Position numbers and translations under genes: made by a program | NCBI GenBank assembly: GCA_016777645.1 | Contig: JADHRC010000073.1 | Span: forward strand, 1-7,870 | Origin: Alphaproteobacteria bacterium | GTDB lineage: Bacteria; Pseudomonadota; Alphaproteobacteria; Puniceispirillales; Marisalimonadaceae | Reading direction: 5' to 3' | Length of the DNA: 7,870 bases | In this document: piece by piece, positions 1 to 6,276 of the stretch | Numbering within the stretch: the first letter of the stretch is position 1 | How the letters are laid out: each line of letters begins with the position of its first letter | The notes under the pieces: model-generated | Told to the model about the DNA's origin: nothing | What the model saw: the letters and a program-made list of their open reading frames with translations, nothing else | The model's database searches: none

Positions 1-1130
1 CTAAATTACTAGAAGAAAATAAAATTAAGACAGTACTTCATATTTTTTCAGATGGCAGAGATAGCTCTCCAAAACAATTAGGTACTTTAATTAAACAATT
101 TGAACCTTTACTTCCAATATCTATCAAAATAGGGACGCTGATTGGAAGGTATTACGCTATGGATAGAGATAATAGATGGGAAAGAGTCAAAAAATCTTTT
201 GATCTTATAGCTTACGGGAAATGTTCAAGAAAAGTATCAAATCTCTCTGAAGCCGTAAAACAAGCATATGGAAACAATGAAACCGATGAATTTATTTCAC
301 CGACAGTTATCGGCGATTATAAAGGAATGAATGAAGGCGACAGCCTCATGATGATTAACTTTAGATCTGATAGAGTAAGAGAAATATTGCTCCCCTTTAT
401 CGATCCTAATTTTAATAAGTTTACCAAAAATATTAATACACCAGTATTAGTAAATAATCTAGGCATGACCGATTATTCAACTGAAATTTCAAGATTCATG
501 AAAAGTATTTTTATTAATGAGGAAATTGAAAACACACTAGGAGAGGTTATTTCAAAATCAAATTTGAAACAATTACGATTAGCAGAAACTGAGAAATATC
601 CTCATGTAACATTTTTTTTTAATGGAGGAAAGGAAACTATTTACCCCGGCGAAACAAGGATAATGGTGCCTTCTCCTAAAGTTGCCACTTATGATTTAAA
701 ACCTGAGATGTCTGCTAGAAAAGTTGAAAATGAATTAATAAAAGCAATTAAAAAAGAAGAGTATGACCTAATTATTGTTAACTTCGCCAATCCTGACATG
801 GTCGGACATACAGGTGATTTAAAAGCAACTATAAATGCAGTCGAAACAGTTGATAAGTGCGTAGGAAATATTAAATCAGTTTTGGATAAATTTAATGGAA
901 TAATGTTGCTTACTGCCGATCATGGAAATAGTGAAACCATGATTGATATTGAAACCAAATTGCCTCATACATCACACACTTGTAATAAAGTTCCTCTTAT
1001 TCTTATTTCTTCAGAAAATAATTATGTCCTAAAAGATGGAAAACTTGCCGATATTGCACCTACAATCCTCGAACTTATGTCAATAGAATTACCTAATTCT
1101 ATGAATGGGTTATCATTATTAAAAAGATAA
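1..1130 (+). CDS. gpmI: 2,3-bisphosphoglycerate-independent phosphoglycerate mutase, C-terminal part (5' end outside window)
   Basis: Cytosolic enzyme of glycolysis and gluconeogenesis that interconverts 3- and 2-phosphoglycerate using two metal ions (usually Mn) and a phosphoserine intermediate. The frame is open from base 3 with no start codon of its own; the first ATG in it (base 159) lies inside the conserved GRYYAMDRD motif, so it is not the true start. About 375 residues are visible of a usual ~510. Substrate-binding residues are seen in DGRD (visible residues 17-20), GRYYAMDRD (48-56) and NFRSDR (119-124). Lys198 lies in EKYPHVTFF. Metal ligands are seen in NPDMVGH (Asp265, His269), TADHGN (Asp306, His307) and PHTSH (His325). 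The catalytic Ser and first His of the family lie in the missing ~130 N-terminal residues. A run of nine T at 612-620 encodes the conserved Phe-Phe-Phe and does not break the frame. The family assignment is very secure. Confidence 0.97.
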   Translation, partial: KLLEENKIKTVLHIFSDGRDSSPKQLGTLIKQFEPLLPISIKIGTLIGRYYAMDRDNRWERVKKSFDLIAYGKCSRKVSNLSEAVKQAYGNNETDEFISPTVIGDYKGMNEGDSLMMINFRSDRVREILLPFIDPNFNKFTKNINTPVLVNNLGMTDYSTEISRFMKSIFINEEIENTLGEVISKSNLKQLRLAETEKYPHVTFFFNGGKETIYPGETRIMVPSPKVATYDLKPEMSARKVENELIKAIKKEEYDLIIVNFANPDMVGHTGDLKATINAVETVDKCVGNIKSVLDKFNGIMLLTADHGNSETMIDIETKLPHTSHTCNKVPLILISSENNYVLKDGKLADIAPTILELMSIELPNSMNGLSLLKR

Positions 1131-1149
1131 TTTTTATATAGTTACTACT

Positions 1150-1178
1150 TTGATAATCTTCTATAGTTATCTTAAGAT
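1150..1178 (+). promoter_or_regulatory. Candidate sigma-70 promoter for ctpA-rppH-amidase
   Basis: TTGATA at 1150-1155 matches five of six bases of the -35 consensus. It is followed after 17 bases by TAAGAT at 1173-1178, which matches four of six bases of the -10 consensus, predicting a transcript start near 1185 and a short leader before the ctpA ATG at 1210. This is the only gap large enough for a promoter in the + strand block after gpmI. The -10 element sits inside a 14-bp palindrome. In DNA this AT-rich such matches arise often by chance, so this is a suggestion only. Confidence 0.3.
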
Positions 1179-1180
1179 AA
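1167..1180. repeat. Perfect 14-bp palindrome upstream of ctpA
   Basis: TTATCTTAAGATAA reads the same on both strands. It lies 29 bases before the ctpA start and overlaps the proposed -10 hexamer, a position where a dimeric repressor could act. A further GATAA copy at 1152-1156 could pair with the same TTATC arm. Only two of the seven base pairs are G-C or C-G and no T-run follows directly, so a terminator is unlikely. An operator role is inference; chance occurrence in AT-rich DNA is a real alternative. Confidence 0.35.
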
Positions 1181-1195
1181 GTAAATTAAGAAATT

Positions 1196-1199
1196 AGGA
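1196..1199 (+). promoter_or_regulatory. Ribosome binding site of ctpA
   Basis: AGGA lies 10 bases before the ATG at 1210, a slightly long but acceptable spacing. The next in-frame ATG (1222) has no purine-rich motif in front of it and would cut into the basic N-region of the signal sequence, so 1210 is preferred. Confidence 0.5.
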
Positions 1200-1209
1200 T
1201 TAACAAAAA

Positions 1210-2580
1210 ATGTTAAAATTGATGTTCAATAAGAATAAAAGATTTTTTATAATTTTATTATTTGTTTTCAACTTTCTTTTTTTTTCAACTAATTTAGTCA
1301 AAGGTGATAATAACCGACAAGAAACTTATAAACAACTTAACCTTTTTGGAGATGTCTTTCAAAGAGTTCAAGAGCAGTATGTAGATGGAGTTTCTGATAA
1401 AGAATTAATAGAATCTGCAATTTCAGGGATGCTTCAATCTCTGGATCCACATTCTTCGTATTTAAGTCCTGAATCATATAAAGACATGCAAGTAAAGACA
1501 AAGGGTACCTTTGGAGGATTGGGTATTGAAATAACAATGGAAGATGGCTTTGTTAAAGTTGTATCTCCTATAGATGATACACCAGCTGCTAATGCAGGAA
1601 TGAAATCTGGTGATTTAATTATAGGTATTGACGGTGAATCGATTAAAGGACTTACAATAAATGAAGCCGTATCAAAACTTCGAGGCCCCGTAAATAGTAA
1701 AGTCACAATCACTGTGGTTCGAGACAAAGAAGATCCTTTTGAAATTGAAATCGTCAGAGACGTTATAAAGATTAGGTCTGTAAAACATGAGGTAATTAAT
1801 GAGATTGGTTACGTTCGTTTAACAACTTTTTCTGATACCACAACCTCTGGAATGGAAAAGTCTATAAACGAGATAAGAAAAGAATTAGGTGACAAATTTC
1901 AAGGACTTATTCTTGACTTAAGGAATAATCCAGGAGGTCTATTAAATCAATCTATTTCGGTTGCTGATTCTTTTCTTGATCAAGGAGAAATCGTTTCTAC
2001 ACAGGGTCGAAAAGAAGACGACACCTCAAGAATATTTGCAAAAAAAGGTGACCTGATTGATGGGAAACCTCTAATAGTTTTAATTAATAGTGGATCTGCT
2101 TCTGCGAGTGAAATAGTTGCGGGTGCATTAAAAGATCACAGTAGAGCAATAATTGTTGGTACTAGAAGCTTTGGCAAAGGATCTGTCCAGTCCATAATCC
2201 CACTTCCTGGTAATGGAGCAATGAGACTAACTACAGCTAGATACTACACTCCAAGTGGTATTTCAATACAAGCTAAGGGTATAGAGCCTGACATTAAAGT
2301 GGAAGCTGGCATGACTGAGACAAAAAAAGAAGCAAATCAAAATAGAAGAGAGGAAAATCTTAGAGGAGCATTAGATAAAAAAGAACTTGAAAGTAACGAA
2401 CAAAAAAATAAAAAATCTGATGCATCTCCGGTTGAAAAACTTTTACAAGACAATCAAATATCCAGAGCTGTTGATTTGATTAAAGGAATTCACCTTTTTA
2501 GTAATAAAAGTAAAAATACGTCAACTGCTTTAAAAGATAATTCAAATAAATTAAGAAAAAATAACTCAGCTAGAAATTAA
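1210..2580 (+). CDS. ctpA: S41 family carboxyl-terminal processing peptidase with PDZ domain
   Basis: Serine protease of the CtpA/Prc/CtpB family (peptidase S41A), which trims or degrades envelope proteins from their C-termini. The 456-residue length suits the alphaproteobacterial group. Residues 1-32 form a signal sequence or membrane anchor: a Lys/Arg-rich start, then a hydrophobic Phe/Leu/Ile stretch at 12-27. No lipobox Cys is seen. A PDZ domain spans about 99-172, with the loop GGLGIE at 102-107. The S41 core spans about 195-365, including LDLRNNPGG (235-243), GSASASE (295-301) and FGKGSVQ (321-327). By spacing, the catalytic dyad is Ser298 and Lys323 (25 apart, as in the family) with supporting Gln327. 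The tail after about 365 is rich in Lys, Asn and Glu and probably flexible. It follows gpmI by 79 bases and precedes rppH by two. The physiological substrate cannot be read from the sequence. Confidence 0.95.
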   Translation: MLKLMFNKNKRFFIILLFVFNFLFFSTNLVKGDNNRQETYKQLNLFGDVFQRVQEQYVDGVSDKELIESAISGMLQSLDPHSSYLSPESYKDMQVKTKGTFGGLGIEITMEDGFVKVVSPIDDTPAANAGMKSGDLIIGIDGESIKGLTINEAVSKLRGPVNSKVTITVVRDKEDPFEIEIVRDVIKIRSVKHEVINEIGYVRLTTFSDTTTSGMEKSINEIRKELGDKFQGLILDLRNNPGGLLNQSISVADSFLDQGEIVSTQGRKEDDTSRIFAKKGDLIDGKPLIVLINSGSASASEIVAGALKDHSRAIIVGTRSFGKGSVQSIIPLPGNGAMRLTTARYYTPSGISIQAKGIEPDIKVEAGMTETKKEANQNRREENLRGALDKKELESNEQKNKKSDASPVEKLLQDNQISRAVDLIKGIHLFSNKSKNTSTALKDNSNKLRKNNSARN

Positions 2581-2582
2581 AG

Positions 2583-3089
2583 ATGCAAACACATAAAGTA
2601 CCACTTTTAGAAAGACCTTACAGATCATGTGTTGGACTTATGGTTTTTAATAAAGAAGGGAAAGTATTTTGTGGTCAACGACTAGATAATAAAGCAGAAG
2701 CATGGCAATTACCTCAAGGCGGAATTGATGATGGAGAATTATCTATTGAAGCAGGCTTTAGAGAATTAAAAGAAGAAACCAGCATTGTTAATGTTGAATT
2801 TATTAGCGAGTATCCAGAATGGATATATTATGACATTCCTCTTCCGCTAGCAGACAATCTTTGGGAGGGAAAATATAGAGGTCAAAAACAAAGATGGCTT
2901 TTATTTCATTTCTTAGGAGAAGATAATGAAATAAATATTCATACAAAAAATCCTGAGTTCAAAAATTGGGTATGGTTGGACCCAATTAGTTTACCAGAAA
3001 AAGCCATTTTTTTTAAAAAAGAAGTTTATAAAAAAATAAATCAGGTCTTTATTCCCATACTTAATAATTTTAATGCAACTGAAACTTGA
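2583..3089 (+). CDS. rppH: RNA pyrophosphohydrolase (Nudix hydrolase)
   Basis: Nudix enzyme of the RppH/IalA group, which removes pyrophosphate from the 5' end of triphosphorylated mRNA so that RNase E-type decay can begin; it acts in the cytosol. Of its 168 residues, the N-terminal YRSCVGLMVFN (13-23) and WQLPQGGI (41-48) are typical of RppH. The Nudix box runs from Gly46 to Ile68, with Glu52 and the metal-binding core RELKEE at 60-65. The usual Gly of the box is Ser67 here. The C-terminal part, EFKNWVWLD (125-133) followed by a Lys-rich helix, also fits the family. The ATG follows the ctpA stop by two bases with only a weak purine stretch in front, so translation is probably coupled to ctpA. 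A diadenosine polyphosphate hydrolase activity is the historical alternative name for the same family. The product call is firm; the activity is inferred. Confidence 0.93.
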   Translation: MQTHKVPLLERPYRSCVGLMVFNKEGKVFCGQRLDNKAEAWQLPQGGIDDGELSIEAGFRELKEETSIVNVEFISEYPEWIYYDIPLPLADNLWEGKYRGQKQRWLLFHFLGEDNEINIHTKNPEFKNWVWLDPISLPEKAIFFKKEVYKKINQVFIPILNNFNATET

Positions 3090-3094
3090 GAATA

Positions 3095-4381
3095 ATGAAA
3101 AATATTAATTTTGAAAATGAATCTCTTATTAATAAAATTAATAAGATTTTAAATAAAATACAAAATAATCCTGAGAATTTTGAGAATATATTCACTGAAC
3201 TGTTTGAAAAAGATTTTAGTAAACAATTGGATAAAATCAATCAACTGGAAAAAGGAATTTTAAAAGGCTTGATAATATCAGTAAAAGATCTATTCGATGT
3301 AAAGGGCTATGAAACAAAAGGTGGATCAAAATTTTTAGATAAAGGAATAGCCAAAAAGGACGCAAAATGTATTTCTTTAATTAGAAAAGCTGGAGGATTG
3401 CTAATTGGCCATACAAACATGACTGAATTAGCCTACTCTGGTTTAGGTATCAATCCACATTATGGAACACCTTCTAATCCCATCTATGACAAGGCAGTTC
3501 CAGGTGGTTCAACTTCAGGGGGGGCGGTTTCAATTGCACTTGAAGTGTCTGATATTACAATCGGCACTGATACTGGAGGCTCCACAAGAATACCTGCAGC
3601 TTTTACAGGTATAACTGGTTTTAAACCTACGCAAGATATTATCTCAAGAGATGGTGTTCTGGTTTTATCAACAAGTTTAGACAGTGTTGGTTTAATGGCA
3701 AAAGATATGAAACATTGCAAACTTGGGTTTGAAGCAATACGAACTAAATCAAAAACAAAAAGTTATAAAATTACAAAAAAGGATATTAATTTTATAATCC
3801 CAAAAAATTTTGGGTTTGAAAATATTGATGATGATATTAACTCAAGCTTTCAGTCAGCAAAGAAAAAAATTATAGATTCCGGCTATAGAGTATTAGAAAC
3901 AGAAATTCCAATATTAGATATTTATAAAGAAATAGCTTTATGGCAATTCGCAGCAGTAGAATCTCAGGCAGAATACCATGAAGCATATAACAATAAGAGA
4001 GATTTAATTGATCCAAATGTTTCTAGACGTATGGATAGAGCTAATCAAGTTAAAGCAGTAGAATATGTGTTACTTTGTAAACAAAGAGAAAATATAATTC
4101 GCCAATTCAATAAATTTTTACAAAATAATTTTTTACTATTACCGACAGTTACTATCAAACCTCCATTAATTAAAGATTGTGAAAACGCAGAGTTTTACGA
4201 CCAAGTTAATCTTATTTCTTTGAGAAACACATCATTAGCTAACTACATGAACGGGTGCAGTTTATCATTACCCTACTCAAATGATAAAATAACAATGGGG
4301 ATAATGTTAAATGGAATTACTTATCAAGATGACCAGCTATTAGAAATAGGTTCTGATATAGAAAAAGTATTATCTAAATAA
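3095..4381 (+). CDS. Amidase signature family hydrolase, substrate unknown
   Basis: Member of the amidase signature family (fatty acid amide hydrolase, malonamidase E2, GatA relatives), which hydrolyses amide bonds with a Lys-Ser-Ser triad. Counting 428 residues from the ATG at 3095, the triad is Lys64 in SVKDLF, Ser139 in PGGSTSGG and Ser163 in GTDTGGSTR. The spacings of 75 and 24 residues equal those of known members. The nucleophile motif has Thr164 where Ile or Val is usual. A TTG at 3086 in the same frame would overlap the rppH stop and add three residues; the ATG, five bases after that stop, is preferred. The protein lacks the GatA C-terminal tRNA-amidotransferase features I would expect, and no gatB or gatC is adjacent, so it is not called gatA. 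No signal peptide is visible, so it is probably cytosolic. It is the last gene of the + strand run. The family is secure; the substrate cannot be inferred. Confidence 0.88.
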   Translation: MKNINFENESLINKINKILNKIQNNPENFENIFTELFEKDFSKQLDKINQLEKGILKGLIISVKDLFDVKGYETKGGSKFLDKGIAKKDAKCISLIRKAGGLLIGHTNMTELAYSGLGINPHYGTPSNPIYDKAVPGGSTSGGAVSIALEVSDITIGTDTGGSTRIPAAFTGITGFKPTQDIISRDGVLVLSTSLDSVGLMAKDMKHCKLGFEAIRTKSKTKSYKITKKDINFIIPKNFGFENIDDDINSSFQSAKKKIIDSGYRVLETEIPILDIYKEIALWQFAAVESQAEYHEAYNNKRDLIDPNVSRRMDRANQVKAVEYVLLCKQRENIIRQFNKFLQNNFLLLPTVTIKPPLIKDCENAEFYDQVNLISLRNTSLANYMNGCSLSLPYSNDKITMGIMLNGITYQDDQLLEIGSDIEKVLSK

Positions 4382-4393
4382 ATTATTCTATAT
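4356..4393. repeat. Inverted repeat spanning two convergent stop codons
   Basis: ATATAGAA at 4356-4363 is the exact inverse complement of TTCTATAT at 4386-4393, with 22 bases between. The right arm ends in a short T-run (4393-4396). The repeat straddles the amidase stop (4379-4381) and the atpC stop (4383-4385), the place where a bidirectional terminator would be expected. The stem has only one G-C pair and a long loop, so termination activity is doubtful and chance is possible. Confidence 0.25.
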
Positions 4394-4781
4394 TTTCTAG
4401 AACAGCCGAAAGAAAAGATGAATTTTTTTCTGCCAAACTTGAAATATTAGGATCTGTATCATTTTGTTGAGCTTTCAAATCTAAAAGTTTTTCTTCTAAA
4501 ATTTGTTTATTAACTTTATCAAGTTTTTCAGCTCTTTCAGCAAGTATGACAACTGAGTTTTCGTTTATTTCTACTATACCCCCATCTATCATTACTCGTG
4601 ACGAAATTTTACTATCATTATAAATATTTACTATTCCCCTATCAAGAGTTGACATTACTTTAGAATGCCTTGGTAATGCACCAATTTGCCCATCAGCACC
4701 TGGAACAACTACCATTTCAACTGGTTCAGAAACGAGGACCATAGAAGGCGTTACGATTTCTAAGTTAGTTGTATCTGACAT
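4383..4781 (-). CDS. atpC: F1-ATP synthase epsilon subunit
   Basis: Epsilon subunit of the F1 central stalk, which joins gamma to the c-ring and can restrain ATP hydrolysis. Its 132 residues fit the family. The N-terminal beta-sandwich is about residues 5-86, with the characteristic VVVPGADGQIGALPRH (24-39) and a second conserved stretch, VMIDGGIVEI (63-72). The C-terminal part has two short predicted helices (about 86-107 and 114-130) joined by a polar loop with NDTDPN. It is the last gene of the atp operon seen here, 27 bases after atpD, the usual place for atpC. Its stop lies one base from the stop of the convergent amidase gene. The call rests on sequence pattern and operon position together. 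Confidence 0.96.
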   Translation of the reverse strand: MSDTTNLEIVTPSMVLVSEPVEMVVVPGADGQIGALPRHSKVMSTLDRGIVNIYNDSKISSRVMIDGGIVEINENSVVILAERAEKLDKVNKQILEEKLLDLKAQQNDTDPNISSLAEKNSSFLSAVLENIE

Positions 4782-4786
4782 TTAAA

Positions 4787-4793
4787 CCCCTCT
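4787..4793 (-). promoter_or_regulatory. Ribosome binding site of atpC
   Basis: Read on the minus strand this is AGAGGGG, five bases before the ATG at 4781. It is one of the few G-rich stretches in the window and supports that start. Confidence 0.7.
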
Positions 4794-4808
4794 AATATAA
4801 ATAGATAT

Positions 4809-6245
4809 TTATGCAGCATCTTTTGCTAATTTTTTGGATTTTTCGATTGCTTCTTCAATCGTGCCTACCATATAGAAAGCTGCTTCTGGTAAATCATCGT
4901 ATTCTCCATCGGCAATAGCCTTAAAACCTTTAATTGTGTCTTCTAATGGCACTAACACACCTGGTGATCCAGTAAATACTTCTGCAACATGAAATGGTTG
5001 AGACAAAAATCTTTGTATTTTTCTAGCTCTATTAACAACTAATTTGTCATCTTCTGATAATTCGTCCATTCCTAAAATTGCTATGATGTCTTGAAGTGAT
5101 TTATATTGTTGAAGTACCTCTTGAACTTTTCTTGCAACATTATAATGTTCATCACCCACTATTCTTGGATCCAACATCCTAGAAGTTGAATCAAGAGGGT
5201 CAACAGCTGGGTATATTCCAATCTCTGCAATTTGCCTAGATAGAACAGTTGTAGCATCTAAGTGAGCAAATGAAGTTGCAGGAGCTGGGTCTGTTAAATC
5301 ATCAGCAGGAACATATATAGCTTGAACAGAGGTAATAGATCCTTTTGTAGTAGTAGTTATTCTTTCTTGTAAAGCCCCCATATCAGTTGCCAAGGTTGGT
5401 TGATATCCGACAGCAGATGGTATTCTTCCTAATAACGCAGAAACTTCTGATCCTGCCTGAGTAAATCTAAATATATTATCTACAAAGAAAAGAACATCCT
5501 GTCCTTCCTGATCTCTAAAATATTCAGCTAATGTTAAACCTGTTAAAGCAACTCTGGCCCTTGCTCCCGGAGGTTCGTTCATCTGTCCATAAACTAGAGC
5601 CGCTTTCGAACCAGGTCCATCAGGTACAATAACACCAGATTCAACCATTTCATGGAAAAGATCATTACCTTCTCTAGTTCTCTCACCAACGCCAGCAAAA
5701 ACAGAATATCCACCATGAGCTTTAGCAACGTTGTTAATTAATTCCATGATTAATACTGTTTTACCAACACCTGCTCCACCAAAAAGACCAATTTTACCAC
5801 CTTTTGCATATGGAGCTAAAAGATCAACTACCTTTATACCAGTAACTAAAATATCCGCTGAAGTAGACTGATCAACATATTCAGGAGCATCTCTATGTAT
5901 TGGAAGAGTTGTTTTAGACTTAACTGGTTTACCATCATCTACCGGATCACCTACAACATTCAAAATTCTACCCAATGTTTCTGGACCAACAGGAACTGTA
6001 ATAGGAGCACCAGTCTGAACAACCTCCATGCCCCTTACTAAACCGTCTGTGCTATCCATAGCAATGGTTCTAACTTCATTTTCTCCTAGATGCTGGGCAA
6101 CCTCTAAAATTAATTTCTGTCCACCATTATCAACTTGTAAAGCATCTAAAATTAAGGGCAAATCGGAATCAAATTCAACGTCAACGACAGCTCCAATAAC
6201 TTGTGATATCTTTCCATTTTGTTTGCCAGATAGTTTTTTGGCCAT
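4809..6245 (-). CDS. atpD: F1-ATP synthase beta subunit
   Basis: Catalytic subunit of F1; three copies alternate with alpha and make ATP from ADP and phosphate as gamma turns. Counting 478 residues from the ATG at 6245: the N-terminal barrel is about 10-80; the Walker A loop GGAGVGKT is at 156-163 (Lys162, Thr163); the catalytic Glu188 is in GVGERTREGN; the Walker B strand DVLFFVD ends at Asp256. The family signature PAVDPLDSTSR is at 346-356 and the lever loop DELSEDD at 394-400, where DELSEED is usual. An in-frame ATG 12 bases further upstream (6257) would add MEKI, but the Shine-Dalgarno sequence lies between the two ATGs, so the shorter form is preferred. It is 31 bases downstream of atpG and 27 upstream of atpC. 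All catalytic residues checked are present. Confidence 0.98.
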   Translation of the reverse strand: MAKKLSGKQNGKISQVIGAVVDVEFDSDLPLILDALQVDNGGQKLILEVAQHLGENEVRTIAMDSTDGLVRGMEVVQTGAPITVPVGPETLGRILNVVGDPVDDGKPVKSKTTLPIHRDAPEYVDQSTSADILVTGIKVVDLLAPYAKGGKIGLFGGAGVGKTVLIMELINNVAKAHGGYSVFAGVGERTREGNDLFHEMVESGVIVPDGPGSKAALVYGQMNEPPGARARVALTGLTLAEYFRDQEGQDVLFFVDNIFRFTQAGSEVSALLGRIPSAVGYQPTLATDMGALQERITTTTKGSITSVQAIYVPADDLTDPAPATSFAHLDATTVLSRQIAEIGIYPAVDPLDSTSRMLDPRIVGDEHYNVARKVQEVLQQYKSLQDIIAILGMDELSEDDKLVVNRARKIQRFLSQPFHVAEVFTGSPGVLVPLEDTIKGFKAIADGEYDDLPEAAFYMVGTIEEAIEKSKKLAKDAA

Positions 6246-6250
6246 TATTT

Positions 6251-6255
6251 TCTCC
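6251..6255 (-). promoter_or_regulatory. Ribosome binding site that fixes the atpD start
   Basis: Read on the minus strand this is GGAGA, five to six bases before the ATG at 6245. It overlaps the G of the upstream ATG at 6257, which itself has only an AT-rich leader in front. The arrangement argues that translation begins at 6245. Confidence 0.65.
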
Positions 6256-6276
6256 ATTTATTTTAAGATCAATTTA

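Noticed and set aside
159..161. ATG at 159 as the start of gpmI
   Set aside because: The frame is open upstream to base 3 and encodes conserved substrate-binding motifs, and this Met is inside the GRYYAMDRD motif.
612..620. Run of nine T in gpmI as a frameshift or phase-variation tract
   Set aside because: It encodes the conserved Phe-Phe-Phe of the family motif and the frame continues intact to the normal stop. Similar T-runs at 3006-3013 (rppH) and in the ctpA signal sequence reflect the AT-rich composition.
1110..1135. Possible terminator after gpmI: TTATC, GATAA and a T-run
   Set aside because: The inverted repeat is five pairs with one G-C and an 11-base loop, overlapping the gpmI stop. 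Such weak stems are expected by chance in this base composition.
1434..1727. Open frame of 97 codons on the - strand inside ctpA
   Set aside because: It lies wholly within the PDZ-coding part of ctpA, resembles no family, and is a shadow of the real gene. The shorter - strand frame at 1337-1537 is rejected for the same reason.
3484..3720. Open frame of 78 codons on the - strand inside the amidase gene
   Set aside because: It covers the conserved amidase signature on the opposite strand, so its openness follows from the codon use of the real gene.
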